Shown here: positions 31,682 through 43,203 of the stretch, in pieces
How the letters are laid out: each line of letters opens with the position of its first letter
Numbering within the stretch: the first letter of the stretch is position 1
From: Bursaphelenchus xylophilus
Taxonomy: Eukaryota; Nematoda; Chromadorea; Rhabditida; Aphelenchoididae
Length of the DNA stretch: 64,000 nt
Assembly (NCBI GenBank): GCA_904066235.2
Contig: CAJFCV020000005.1
Location: forward strand, 11,713,501 to 11,777,500
Reading direction: 5' to 3'
Position numbers and translations under genes: made by a program
The notes under the pieces: model-generated
Told to the model about the DNA's origin: nothing
The model's input: only the letters and a program-made list of their open reading frames with translations
Database searches by the model: none

Positions 31682-34022
31682 ATGACGAGGAAGATTGTGG
31701 GAGTCGTATGTTTAATATTGGCTCTACTGAATGCCTGGACTCATGGGAAGTCGTTTAGCATTGGGATGTCGAAGAAAGTTAGTAAGTTTTAAATATCAAA
31801 ACTAAAGTTTATACATGGCCACAGGTCAAATTGCCAAACGACTATTATAAATCCCATTTTCAGCCAACAAAACTAGCGTTTTATACGATGTTTATGGGCA
31901 ACAACTCAACAACAAGAATGACTTGGAATACTTTGGGAAAATCACTATCGGTGGTCAGGAATTTAAAGTCGTATTTGACACTGGCTCGGACATTCTTTGG
32001 GTACCGAAAGACGGGTGCTTTTCGAATGGTCCATATTGCACCAGATGCCCATATACTGGCACATACAACCCGCAGAATTCTCCCGATTCCGAGAATACAG
32101 GAGAGTCATTTAGGATCGAATATGCGACTGGCTCAGCGACTGGAGTTTACTATAAGGATGTTTTTACTGTAGGTTTTTCGGGGCTACGAATTTTCGGGTC
32201 GATGATATTTTGGGCCGCATCGATACGTCGGTCTATGTATATGTATAGGGAAGGCTAGAAGAGGGCTTAGTTAATACATATTATAGAAATTTTAGGATTG
32301 ATCAGGCCATGGGAGAGAATTTCTTTTTTTCACCTACTTTGAAGTACATATTTTACGTATATTAAAACAATAATATCCATTGAAACTTACGGGTCTTTGT
32401 TTTCTGAAGCAAATTTTGATTTTTTCTATGTTGCAAAAGCTCGAGGTCAAGAAAACTAAACCTATGTAGCAATAGCTAAAATTACAAAAAGTGGTCAAGT
32501 CTCCGCAGAGAGTCTCACGGCTTTTCCAGGCCTTGTAATCATCTCCTACAACCTTCTTTTTGGTCCCCCCCCTGTGTTATACGCCTCGTGTCGGCCGATT
32601 TTGTGTTGAACCGAAATGCTTTTTTATCTTTGGGCGATGTTTTGTCATCATTTTTGCACAAAGCCAAAAAAATTAAATGCGTCACATTCGAGTTTTAATG
32701 CCAACTGCTCCCTTACAGTTCGGTGGAAAGGACCAAGAAAAGCTCAAATTCAAAGAAAAGGTCAAATTTGGCGCCGGCGAAGAGATGCATTTCACCGACG
32801 ACGGGATTCTTGGTCTAGCCTTCCCGAGGGATCGAGGAGCCACCAATATTTTCGAGCAAGCCATAAAAGAGGGCATCATGGACGAGCCAATCTTCACCGT
32901 CTACATGAAGAAGTGCAATGGCGATTGCGAAGACGGAGGGCTAATCACTTTCGGCGACCATGACAAAAACCATTGCTGCAATGTGAAAGTGTGGGCCGAC
33001 ATTGTGCCGAATCAAATCCATTGGAAGTTCAAAATGGATAGAATTAGAAGTAAGGGCAATTTTTTTATGGGCATGTGATACTTTTTGATACCAAAATTGG
33101 GCTTTTTTGACCAAACGGGATGGGGTCAAAAGTAAAGGGTTAATTTTTATGGGTCTGTGATACTTTTTGATACCAAATTTAGGCTTTTTTCAATTGATGG
33201 TGTCTATGGCAGTTGCTGCAGTATTTTCAGTCACAGACAAAATTTTCAACGACTTGTTTGCAAAGGCGCACGTGCTTTGAGGAGAGTTGCCAAGATGAAA
33301 AGCTTTTTTCGCCTATAACTTCCCTGCTTCTTGATGGAAAAGTTCGATTTTTCGGAAAAAAAATATTCACCATACAAGTAATTGAGCCTGAAATTTCTAA
33401 ATCGTAAACCGCAGGCTAATGTCAGCTTAGAGATCTTACCAAAAAGCGCCTTTCTCTTCGACTACCCTTACATGCTTTCGTTGGCAAAGACTGTTGAATA
33501 TCTCGGCTGCCTCTGCGAAGCACGAGTTAAAACTTTCGGAAATTGATAAACACCCTTGGCACGACTTACGTTCAAAATTTTGAAAAAAATCTGTTTGTTG
33601 CCGTCTAAAAACTCCCACTTTTTTTACTATATACAATCCTTCTTCCAGTTGACGATAAAGAACTCACCCCAGCCTACGGCGTAACCGACACTGGAACCTC
33701 ATCAATTTTCGCTCCGCGGGATGACTTTGTAAAGATTTTGAAGAAGGTCAAAGTCACGAAAAGCGGAACAGGCTATCTGGTCAAGTGCAACGCCAAGTTC
33801 ACGCTTCATATCACCGTGAACGGGAAGGTTCTGCACATCCCGGCGAATCAGATGCTGCGAAATGTGGGTGACAAAAACATGTGCCAATTTATGTTGGCCA
33901 GCGCGGATTTCGATTTTTGGTTGCTGGGTGATCCGTTCATCCGGCAGTACTGTCAAGTTCATGACTTCGAGAAGAGAAGAGTCGGCTTTGCACCAGTCAG
34001 AGAGCTGGCTGGACTGGAATAA
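31682..34022 (+). CDS. Pepsin-like aspartyl protease
   Basis: Exons 31682-31781, 31864-32168, 32719-33049, 33649-34022 (phases 1, 0, 1) give 369 residues. Signal peptide MTRKIVGVVCLILALLNAWT. Catalytic motifs FDTGSDILWVP and TDTGTSSIFAP are both intact; the flap Tyr is in EYATGSATG. A C-terminal FWLLGDPFIRQYCQVHDF strand is typical of nematode A1 proteases. The spacing before the first DTG suggests only a short propeptide. Neighbouring copy at 37006 is a tandem paralogue with the same intron positions. An AATAAA follows the stop by about 37 nt. Likely secreted or lysosomal proteolysis. Confidence 0.9.
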
Positions 34023-34098
34023 CTTTTCCTAAAGTTGAATTAGTAATTTATTTATCAAAATAAAGCTGTTTAAAAGATATTTTTGATTTAGCTTGTCT

Positions 34099-34258
34099 AT
34101 CAGTCTCTGTCGGAAAAATAATGAGCACTCTGTCGCATCGAAAATTGTATTGCCGCTGAGGAAATGAGTTGTGTCGCGGCAAAATCAAAGTGCTTTTCAC
34201 TCCAGTGACGTGAATGGCACAGCGATATTGTGCTTAGTATTTTCCCGACAGACTGATA
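34099..34258. repeat. Family A element
   Basis: Complete GAGCACTCTGTCGC-subfamily copy downstream of the protease; ends CTCTGTCGGAAAAATAATGA and GTATTTTCCCGACAGACTGA. Confidence 0.8.
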
Positions 34259-34964
34259 CGTAAAGATATTAATTCAATTAGCTCTCAAAGAATCAAGGTG
34301 GAAAAACAAAACCAATTATAAAAAACAGTTTTATAGCCCATTTTTAAACACGTAGATACAGACATCCCGATAAAAATGAATGATCAAAATTTCACGGCAG
34401 AAAATTTTTGTCTAGACGCGGCTGTTGCCTGGTCGATAATACTTACCAATAACCTATTTCAATATAAATTGCATCAAAGGGTTTTTAATTGTAAACATTA
34501 GCCTGAAAGTCACGTAGACGTAAAGGGGTTGGCCCGTTCTTTGTTCAAGTGTTGCTGGGGCATGTTTGATCAGCCATGCTTATCAGAGAGAAAAAATTAC
34601 GAATGGAGCATTTTGCTGTTGCTGACCATACACATTGGATTGCCGTAACACAACCATTACATTTCAAGATCACATTTCTTAAGCAATACCATAATCTTCC
34701 GACTAACTAACAAGGGAATGGACTTTATGTGTAAATTTTTCCCCTTGAACTCGATTATGGATGGAAGAAGTATATTTTAAACGGAACCTTTCCATTTTCA
34801 ACGGCTTTGCACCTTCCCTTTACAGTTTTAGAGCGCAGAGAACAACATCAACCTGATGTATTCAAAAACAACTTTCCATTATGTTAACTTTTTTCTCTAT
34901 ACCACTTTTTTAAATGTACAGCCGGATTAGCACGAATAAAGCAGAAGTAAAAAACGATAATAAT

Positions 34965-35042
34965 GATTTGAGCTTGGAAAGACTCGAACCTGCAACCTTT
35001 TGCGCAAAAAGCGAGCGCACTGACCACTCGGCCACTGCTTCA
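34965..35042 (-). ncRNA. tRNA-like Pol III unit, probably tRNA pseudogene
   Basis: On the minus strand an A box (TGGCCGAGTGG) and a B box (GGTTCGAGTCT) stand at tRNA-like spacing and are followed by a T run. The acceptor and T stems do not pair properly, so it is either a decayed tRNA (Ser/Leu-like D arm) or the head of a tRNA-derived SINE. Confidence 0.45.
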
Positions 35043-35270
35043 CACTTTTTATAGCTCCTTTTCCGGGATCCCTATCCTTCGATTTTCGTCTAAACTTTGA
35101 AGCCGATGCAAAAATGGAAATAGAGATTTCGAGCTGCGCCCAATATTTCTTGATTTTTTGAACGAGTGAATATTGTGTTAGATAGTATTGTAACTCTGCG
35201 ATTTGGAATAATTTGGGGATTTATATTATCTTTAAAATTACGTTGTTTTCAGTTTCAAGTGTTGAATATA

Positions 35271-35351
35271 ATGGATGAGTCCATGGAGCCCGGCCCATCG
35301 CGCTGTGACCCAAACATTGATCTTCCATCTATCGACGTGCCTCCTGAAAAT
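35271..35351 (+). CDS. Exon-like segment, unidentified
   Basis: Preceded by TTGTTTTCAG and followed by GTAAGA. Encodes 27 residues starting MDESMEPGPSRCDP. No continuing exon could be joined with confidence. Confidence 0.25.
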
Positions 35352-35698
35352 GTAAGATTTCTCTTTTTGTGCCCAGATTAGGTATTAATCGCCATGTGGT
35401 GTTGTGTGAGACATACTAGCGGACGTTGTAAAGAAGAAATCGGGAAATTTTACTGTCGGAAAAGGGCACTTAAGAAGGGTGCGTTATATTATTCCAAAAA
35501 GTTTCAAACTTACTTCATTTTTAGCCTACATGAAATTTTTGTTTTTTTTTAATCTAGGCAAAAAAAAATAATTTTTTTTGGCATAGGTGGTTTTTTTTCA
35601 TGTGGGCAAAAAAAATAATTTTTTTTTTGGCATAGGTGGTTTTTTTTCATGTGGGCGAAATTTTTTTTTTTTTTGCATAGGTGTTTTTTTTTTCATAC

Positions 35699-35768
35699 GT
35701 CAGTCTGTCGGGAAAGCAACGGCGGATCGTCGCGCCTCGGAATCGCCCATCATCACTTTGCGACGGCG
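35699..35768. repeat. Family A left half
   Basis: CAGTCTGTCGGGAAAGCAAC and 50 more bases of the CGGCGGATCG subfamily; the right half is missing. Confidence 0.7.
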
Positions 35769-35804
35769 AAGTTTGTGATCTCAGAAATTGGAAAGATGAA
35801 GAAA

Positions 35805-36000
35805 TGGAAGTAGGCTAAAACCGAGATTTTGGCCTAGTTCATGCAGTCGGTGAAGTCGGTGAAGATGTAGGCCAAAACCGAGATTTTGGCCTAGTTCATG
35901 CAGTCGGTGAAGATGTAGGCCAAACCGAGATTTTGGGTTTTGGCCTAGTTGATTAAATCGAACTAGGCCAAAACCATGATTTTCGCCTACTTCCTACCCG
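35805..36000. repeat. Tandem repeat of TAGGCCAAAACCGAG units
   Basis: Three imperfect units of GATGTAGGCCAAAACCGAGA and TTTTGGCCTAGTTCATGCAG; each unit is a partial palindrome around TTGGCC. Confidence 0.75.
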
Positions 36001-36388
36001 CTTGGATGAACTAAGCCAAATCCACGTTTCCGCCCAGATCATAGAAAATCCTAAAACAGGTGGAGTTATATATCCAAAAATTCGCAAAATTTTTCTGATT
36101 CAGAATATGTAAAAATTTGTTGCCTAATTTTGGTTTGAAAGGGTGAAAAATTCCTCAAAGCTTTTCTCGCAACACCATGAAAATCCCTTTTTGACCAAGT
36201 TTTTACCAATAAGAAAATAAAAATTCAATGGATAAATGTGTCTTGCCCACAGCAATTTCGCGTCACGGCACGAAAATAATTATTTGGCATTCTGTTCAAG
36301 AGGCGTCCTTTTACCAAATCAAACGTTTGAAAAAACATTGCGAAATCAACAACTTGTTTACCAATAGGATGGAGCAGCCAACCTGGTC

Positions 36389-36720
36389 AAGATGGGTCTG
36401 TTCATACCCACTGGAGTCCCAGCTCCTCAGAGTCCCTTCAATGTGCTTCTGCTGAGCTCGTACACGGGTAAGGAAAGTCGGGAGAACTTGATCACATTCT
36501 GTGAGAAAGGCCTCGATAGATTTAAACAAGTTGTATGTACATAGGCCCTTGCACTGATCCCCTCTTGTTGTATCTGTCTTTTAGAATTCAAATTGTTAAC
36601 TTTCAACGATGCGGTCATCGTTTTCCTTGGTGGGGAGGATGTCGCGGGAGCTTTTGGCGCGCGTTACCCAAGCAGAGGGGTAAAGCCAGCCAAAGCCCGC
36701 GTTCAATCATATCGAGCTTA
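36389..36720 (+). CDS. Exon-like segments of an unidentified gene
   Basis: Reads MGLFIPTGVPAPQSPFNVLL and, after CTTTTAG at about 36582, LTFNDAVIVFLGGEDVAGAF. Codon-like composition and splice signals suggest exons, possibly of a gene remnant; I could not assemble a start or recognise a domain. Confidence 0.25.
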
Positions 36721-36941
36721 TTGTAGGCCCAGGGTGCGGACGCGCGCTCTGAGGAGTCTCCTCAATAAATATTTTATATTCCAATACCTAGAATGAGGAA
36801 GAGATGAGACTACTAAAAGGACTCAGAAAAGTCCCATTACATTGTGTTGCTAAAAATAAGAGACCAAGAAATCATTATAAACTCCAGTTGAGCTTACTGG
36901 TTTTATGTGTCCACTGAGCAAACATTTCTTTGGCTTCACAT

Positions 36942-36981
36942 GGGCCCAATTTGAACGTGTTGAAACGTTCGAATTGGGCCC
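36942..36981. other. Perfect-type hairpin upstream of protease 3
   Basis: GGGCCCAATTTGAACGT and AACGTTCGAATTGGGCCC are inverted around a 5-nt loop, a 17-bp stem with one mismatch, 25 nt before the ATG at 37006. It would lie in the 5' leader or core promoter. Confidence 0.6.
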
Positions 36982-37005
36982 GGGTGATCTTCAGTTCACC
37001 CAAAT

Positions 37006-39228
37006 ATGCCTCTTTACCAAGCAATCCTGCTTGTAACTTTCTTATGGAATACACTAGAAAATGTCGCAAACGCGGCATCATTCGGTGTAACTGTAAATAG
37101 AAGGCAACGTAAGCTCTACACGTCTAAAGAAAGCTGCTTTCAAACATTTTCAGGCAATGTCACGAGTGTGCTGTATGATGTATACGGTGAGCAGCTGAAC
37201 ACCCGAAATGATATTACATACTTTGGTCGGGTCTCGCTTGGCTCACCGCCTCAAGAGACTAATGTGATTTTTGACACGGGCTCCTCGATTATGTGGGTGC
37301 CCAAGAAAGGATGCCGATCCAGTGGACCGCTGGTTTGGAAATGCAGATCCAACAGCGAGACCTACGATCCAAGTGCGTCATCAACTTCCAAGTCTTCGAA
37401 AGAACAGTTCATTATTCAATATAGTACTGGATCAGCGAAAGGAGTGCACTACAAGGATTATTTTGCGGTGAGGTTTTTAGTATACAGTGGCGGACCTGAT
37501 CCAGTGGCAAAAAACGTACCCTTTTGCATCCAGGAAGTATCAAAAATGTAGCAAAATGCCTGCCTTTCCAACTAAAAAGCTCGTTCGCATAGCGGGTGCG
37601 CTTTTGAAATCGGAGCTTTTTGGTTGGCGAGTGAGGTATTTTGCTACATTTTTTGATACTTCCCGGAAGTAAAATGGTACGTTTTTTATCACTGGATCGG
37701 GTTAGTCACTGTAGTGGGCAACCGAAATTTTAATAGTCCTAGGATCTGATTTTAGACCAATATGAAGCTTGGCACGGGTTTTTAGCAGTCTGTCGGGAAA
37801 ATAATGAGCACTCTGTCGCATCGAAAATCGCATTGCCGCCGAGAAAATAGATTGTGTCGCTGCCAAAATCAAACTGTTTTTCACTACACGCAATAGGCGC
37901 AGCGACATTGTGCTCATTATTTTCCCGACAAACTGGTAGCTGATAACACCATTATAACAAATTTTTTTTGGAAATTCATTGTGCAGAGTTTAGCCACTTG
38001 CTTTTCATTATGCCTGTAAATTAGGGGTGATGTATTTTATATACAGAATTTTCAGTTCGGCGGAAAGAACGACCAAACCCTCCGTCTCAAGCACAAGGTC
38101 ATGTTTGGCGCGGGCGAGGAGCTTACCTATGATGACGATGGTGTCTTGGGCCTTTCCTTTCCAAAAGAAGGCCAAGAACATATGAATATTTTTGCACAAG
38201 CGGCAAAAGAAGGGATATTGGATGCGCCAATGTTCACGGTTTATATGAAGAAATGTGGAGGCACTTGTGCCGACGCTGGGAAGATTACATTCGGAGGATA
38301 CGACCGAGAGAATTGTTGCAATGTAAAAGCATGGGCAAAGGTGGTTCCAACGACTTTCCATTGGAACTTTCAAATCGAAGCTGCCAGGAGTTGGTGTTGA
38401 TTTCAAATGAAGCCGTAACACAGTGGAGACTTTGTACAATGAAGTACAAATGGTCTATAACGTCGAAACTGTCTAAAACGAACGAGTACTCTAGTCTGAA
38501 GACTCGATTTTACGCCAAAATGAACCTTTACAACGAATGTTTTCTATAGCAAGAAAATTTATTTTTTCTTTGCGATTTGTTGCACAGAGGCTTCACTGTA
38601 TACCATAGGGCCATAAAAAACGAAAACTTTTTTCATGGGTCCTGGCGCAAAAATGTTTAGGTGTAGCCAAATGATTCTTTTACCATCAAATTCTCCGTGT
38701 TCTTCTGCCCTAATCCTGTGACTTTCATGTCCATATCGATTATTTAACGTGGCTTTTTTGAATGTCAAATAGAGGGACCTCGATTTTGGACCCCTATTTC
38801 CGTTTTTTCTGGCCACCCTGTAATAGCCCATACCTTGCTCACATTTTTTCCACTCCCCAATTTCAGTTGACGATGAGCCTTTAACCCCCGGGCTAGCTAT
38901 GACTGACACCGGATCCACTGTCATCTCCGCACCCCGCGCCGATTTCGAGAAAATCATGAAGAAGATCAAAGCCACACCGTACAAGTCAGCCTATCTCTCA
39001 TTCTGCAGTGCCGAGTTTACATTGCATTTTAAAATTGCCGGAAAAGAGTTCCACATCCCGTCGAATCAAATCTTACACCCGTTGAACTCCAATTGCCAAG
39101 TTATGATTTCGGCAAGCAATGATGACAAATGGACATTGGGCGATCCGTTTATTCGGCAGTATTGTCAAGTGCATGACTTCAAAGGGAAACGAGTGGGATT
39201 TGCGCCGGCAAGAGAGATTGATTATTGA
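37006..39228 (+). CDS. Pepsin-like aspartyl protease, tandem paralogue
   Basis: Exons 37006-37108, 37154-37467, 38056-38389, 38867-39228 (phases 1, 0, 1) give 370 residues. Signal peptide MPLYQAILLVTFLWNTLENVANA. Catalytic motifs FDTGSSIMWVP and TDTGSTVISAP intact; flap Tyr in QYSTGSAKG; C-terminal WTLGDPFIRQYCQVHDF. Intron 1 is only 45 nt and has no in-frame stop. The donor of intron 3 is GTTGGT, weaker than the GTAAGG of the paralogue, but only it keeps phase 1 and joins the conserved IDDEPLTPG segment. Intron 2 holds a C element and an A element, intron 3 a K-type repeat. The same intron positions as 31682-34022 show tandem duplication. Confidence 0.88.
37482..37712. repeat. Family C inverted-repeat element
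   Basis: Ends TACAGTG, then GATCCAGTGGCAAAAAACGT at left, matched inverted at 37675-37712. About 230 bp within intron 2, flanked by TA. Confidence 0.75.
37784..37937. repeat. Family A element in protease intron 2
   Basis: Ends GCAGTCTGTCGGGAAAATAA and CATTATTTTCCCGACAAACT; complete GAGCACTCTGTCGC subfamily. Confidence 0.8.
38575..38825. repeat. K-type repeat in protease intron 3
   Basis: Shares several blocks with 1740-1910 and has weak inverted ends (AGGGCCATAAAAAACG against CAGGGTGGCCAGAAAAAACG), suggesting an old short inverted-repeat element. Confidence 0.55.
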
Positions 39229-39292
39229 GAGTGGTGAAAGCTTGAAAATAAATTGAGTTTACGAAACAAAACGTTATGATTTGTTGAATTAA

Positions 39293-41429
39293 AAGAGAGT
39301 TTTTTACAGATTGAAGCTTCTCATAACAAGGGCCGGACATTTCGAAAAAACGACCGACTCAGAATCTTTTGATATTTTGCATAGTTGTTGTACTATGATA
39401 GCTGAACGTCAGCACGAATTTTTAGTTTCAGAAATTACCGTATACGGGGGTTACGGTAGGTACAATTTTTCGAATGATTGGGTTCGTTTGTAAAAATCAC
39501 GAAGAGTAAAGGGGCGAAACTTTGCTGGTTTACGTTTTCGACCCTGGGGAACATTTTCATAATTGACAACTTTGCCGTAGGATGTTGCCTTCCACTACTT
39601 TGAAAAATACCAAGGTACCGTATTGAATGTAACTTTTTTGCAGAGAACTTGTCTCAACTTTTGAAACCTCTTAGAAACACGTTGACATGTATGTAACAAC
39701 ATATCAAAAATGCGCGAAAATAAAAGGGGGCGTTTTGGAGTTACGGTACTTTGAATGTTGCCGGTACGGTATATCAAAAAATAATTTTTTTTCAAAATCG
39801 GTGTAGAAGACCCGCAAAAATTGCTAAAATACGTTTTCGACCATGGCGAACATTTTTGTAATTGACTCTTTTTTTGTAGGGTGTAGTATTCGCCTACTTC
39901 GAAAATTGGCAAGGTACCATGTGTAATGTAACTCTTCGGCATTCTACTTGTCTCAACTTTTGAAACCTCTCAAAAATACGTTGACATGTACGGAACAACA
40001 TATCAAAAATTTAGAAAAATAAAAGGGGGGGGGGTTTTGGAGTTATGGTACTTTGTATGTTGGACCTACAGTACACCTCGATTTATTCTCGGCTTAACTT
40101 TACGTAGATTATTTTAAAAACAAAATGTAATGTTTTTTTGTTGTACGACCCTCACAAACTATTTTCACAAAAAAATTCAAAAAAACTAGACCTAAGCATA
40201 CTGTAACATATCGTGCGCAGATGACTGGTTACTGTAACAGCAAGATCAGTGATTTCTTAATTTTTTTGTAACAATTGACACGGCTTAGAGACGTGTGTGC
40301 CATACGACGGTGGAATTTTTCAAAATCGGATGTCAGCATCACAGAAAAAGTTCGGTGTACTGTATGTCCAACATACAAAGTGCTATAACTCCAAACCCCC
40401 CCCCCTTTTATTTTCCTAAATTTTTGATATGTTGTTACCCACATGTCAAGGTGTTTTTGAAAGGTTTCAAAAATTGAGACAAGTAGAATGCCGAAAAGTT
40501 ATATTGAACATGGTATCTTGACATTTCTCAAACCGGTCGAAGGCTGCATCCTAGAACAAAACTGTCAATTACAAAAATGTTCTGCATGGTTGAAAACGTA
40601 TATTGGCAAGGTTTGCAGTTGTCCTACTCCAATTTTAGAAAAAATGAAATTTTGATATACCGTACCGGCAACATTCAAAGTACCATAACTCCAAAACCCC
40701 CCCCCCTTTTTATTTTTCTAAATTTTTGATATGTTGTTCCGTACATGTCAACGTATTTTTGAGAGGTTTCAAAAGTTGAGACAAGTAGAATGCCGAAGAG
40801 TTACATTACACATGCTACCTTGCCAATTTTCGAAGTAGGCGAATACTACACCCTACAAAAAAAGTGTCAATTACAAAAATGTTCGCCATGGTCGAAAACG
40901 CAATTTGGCAATTTTTGCGGGTCTTCTACGCCGATTTTGAAAAAAATTATTTTTTGATATACCGTACCGGCAACATTCAAAGTACCGTAACTCCAAACCC
41001 CCCCCCTTTTATTTTCGCGCATTTTTGATATGTTGTTACATACATGTCAAAGTGTTTTTAAGAGGTTTCAAAAGTTGAGACAAGTTCTCTGCCAAAAAGT
41101 TACATTCAATACTGTACCTTGGTATTTTTCAAAGTAGTGGAAGGCAACATCCTACGGCAAAGTTGTTAATTATGAAAATGTTCCTCATGGTTAAAAACGT
41201 AAAACGGCGAGGTTTTGTGCCTTTACTCCATAAGGTTTTTACATACGAACCCAATCTTTCTAAAAATTGTACCTACCGTAACCCCCGTATACGGTAATTT
41301 CTGAAACTAAAAATTCGTGCATACGTTTAGCTATCATGGTACAACAACTATGCAAAATATCAAAAGATTCTGGGTCGGTCGTTTTTTCGAAATGTCCGGG
41401 CCATCCTTCGAGCTGTAAAAAACTCTCTT
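39293..41429. mobile_element. Family F giant palindromic element, 2.14 kb
   Basis: Ends are a perfect inverted pair (AAGAGAGTTTTTTACAG) with TTAA duplicated outside (39289-39292, 41430-41433). The outer arms match over at least 200 nt (GGCCGGACATTTCGAAAAAA, CAAAAGATTCTG, CGTATACGGGGGTTACGGTA). Inner arms carry a roughly 300-bp unit with CATATCAAAAATG and GGTACGGTATATCAAAAA, two copies left and three right, so the palindrome is asymmetric. The ends and the GGCCGGACAT motif are shared with the element at 14627-17983. No transposase seen. Confidence 0.85.
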
Positions 41430-41622
41430 TTAAGTGAATTCGTCAACAGTGTTTTGCAACGTCCAGATAAGTAGTGACATAATAATTTGGCCTTCAGTAG
41501 GAGTTTATCTTTCCGTTGAGAAAATGAATGTTTCCGTTACGCCCCCTTTCCCCGTAATTAACGAAGGCTCCAAATACCTGACCACCAACTGATCAAACAA
41601 ACCCCTACAACTTTTGCAAGAC

Positions 41623-41630
41623 GTATAAAA
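41623..41630 (+). promoter_or_regulatory. TATA-like box
   Basis: GTATAAAA lies 48 nt before the ShKT start codon at 41678. Confidence 0.4.
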
Positions 41631-41677
41631 CTCGCACCTCAATGCCATAACGGCATAGAATTTGGTTGGGAGGTAAA

Positions 41678-42350
41678 ATGACTTCTTCTCTGATGAATAT
41701 ACTGGCCATGATTGTCTTCGTCATGGCTTGCCGACGAGTTTTTGCTCAGGACGAATGCAGAGACCGCGTCTCGTGCACTAGACTGGAGCACCAATGCCAG
41801 AACGAACGACTGCGACAGACGATGCAGATGATCTGCAAACAGACCTGCGGTTTCTGCCAGGAGACCGACTGCAAAGATTACAAGTCCAAGTGAGTTTCGA
41901 AGTTTGGATCGCCGTTTCATGAGGGCATCAGCCATGGTATAAAGACTTTTTGACCCGACTAATACTATGTCTGGCCGAAAAAGAATTACCCTCGTCGCGG
42001 CATTGGAATCGCAACCTCGAAAATGAGCGGCACCGAAAGTTTGAGCGATGCGTCGCAAAAAATGCGCGCGACGAGAAAAAATCGCCAAATGGCCAGACTG
42101 ATAAAATCGTTCTTTCAGCTGCGAGTTTTACCAGCAGCGTGGTATGTGCCAGTTTGTCGAAAACTCGTGCAAAAGAACTTGCGGGAAATGTGAAGACAAT
42201 GACGATAACGACAATGACAACGACAACAACGACGAGTCCAACGAGGATGACAATAACAACAATGACGGGTCAAACGAGGATGACAATAATGACAACGGAG
42301 ACTCCAATGAAAATGACGATAATGGAAATTCTTGGCATAACCTTGGCTAA
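41678..42350 (+). CDS. Secreted two-ShKT protein with Asn/Asp-rich tail
   Basis: Exons 41678-41889 and 42119-42350, phase 2, 147 residues. Signal peptide MTSSLMNILAMIVFVMACRRVFA. First ShKT domain about 27-62 (CRDRVSCTRLEHQC...CKQTCGFC), second about 72-100 (CEFYQQRGMC...CKRTCGKC), then a tail of Asp, Asn, Glu and Ser. The upstream in-frame TTG was not used because the ATG starts a good signal peptide. The intron contains a decayed inverted-repeat copy (about 41965-42103, ends TGTCTGGCCGAAAAAG and TGGCCAGACTGAT). Close paralogue of 43204-44125. Confidence 0.85.
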
Positions 42351-42591
42351 AGTGAAGACGGTCGCAAAGAGGATTCATAAACATGTTTGTTTTAGCAAAC
42401 TTTTTAAATAAAAGCAGTCAGTCAAGTTTAATAACCAACTTCGAAGTTTTTCTGTAAACACATCGGCTTCAAATCGGCTTTTCAAATGTGGCTTACATTG
42501 TTAGGATGAGACAAACGTTGCCATGAATTCTGCCATGGCGATGAATCGCGGGGGGAAAAAAGAGAAAACAGTAGTGATCGCCTTATGTATT

Positions 42592-42690
42592 TATCAGTCT
42601 GTCGGGAAAATAATGTGCGCAATGTTGCATTGAAAATCGCATCGCCGCGTAGGAAATGAATTAGGTCGCGACAAAATCGAACAGCGAAGA
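42592..42690. repeat. Family A left half
   Basis: ATCAGTCTGTCGGGAAAATA and about 80 further bases; right half missing. The rest of 42351-43203 shows no gene. Confidence 0.7.
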
Positions 42691-43203
42691 GATTCGCATA
42701 GTCAATTTGATTTGCATTTTTTTAATCATAAAAAGGCAAACAATTGTTGGGCTTAAAGATCGTCACAAGTCATAAAGTTCCGTCTTTCCTAACATAAATA
42801 TGCAAGACTCCGACAACAGAAACTCAGGTACGACCGAGATTTTTTGAGCGAAATTTTGCAAAAAAAAATGACAGGTTTTATCTCCTTAAATTTTGGCATT
42901 TAAAGGGTAAGGCAATATGTCATCAAGCCGAAAACGTATCTGATGTGTGCGGATAACACATCTCAATCTAATTGGTGGTTATTTGCACAATGAATCAACT
43001 GGGTCGTAATCCCGTCCGCCCTTTGGACTTGGGCGTGAATGAACTCACGAACGGCCGACAGTTGCTCAAACGTTTAGTCAGCGAAGATTTCAATGGATAT
43101 AAAGGCCGAATTTCGACAGAATTTTAATGCAAAATTGATTTCGAGAAAGAATTTCCTACTTATACTAGTCCGTTCACATTACAGCCCACGCAATCAAACA
43201 GTA

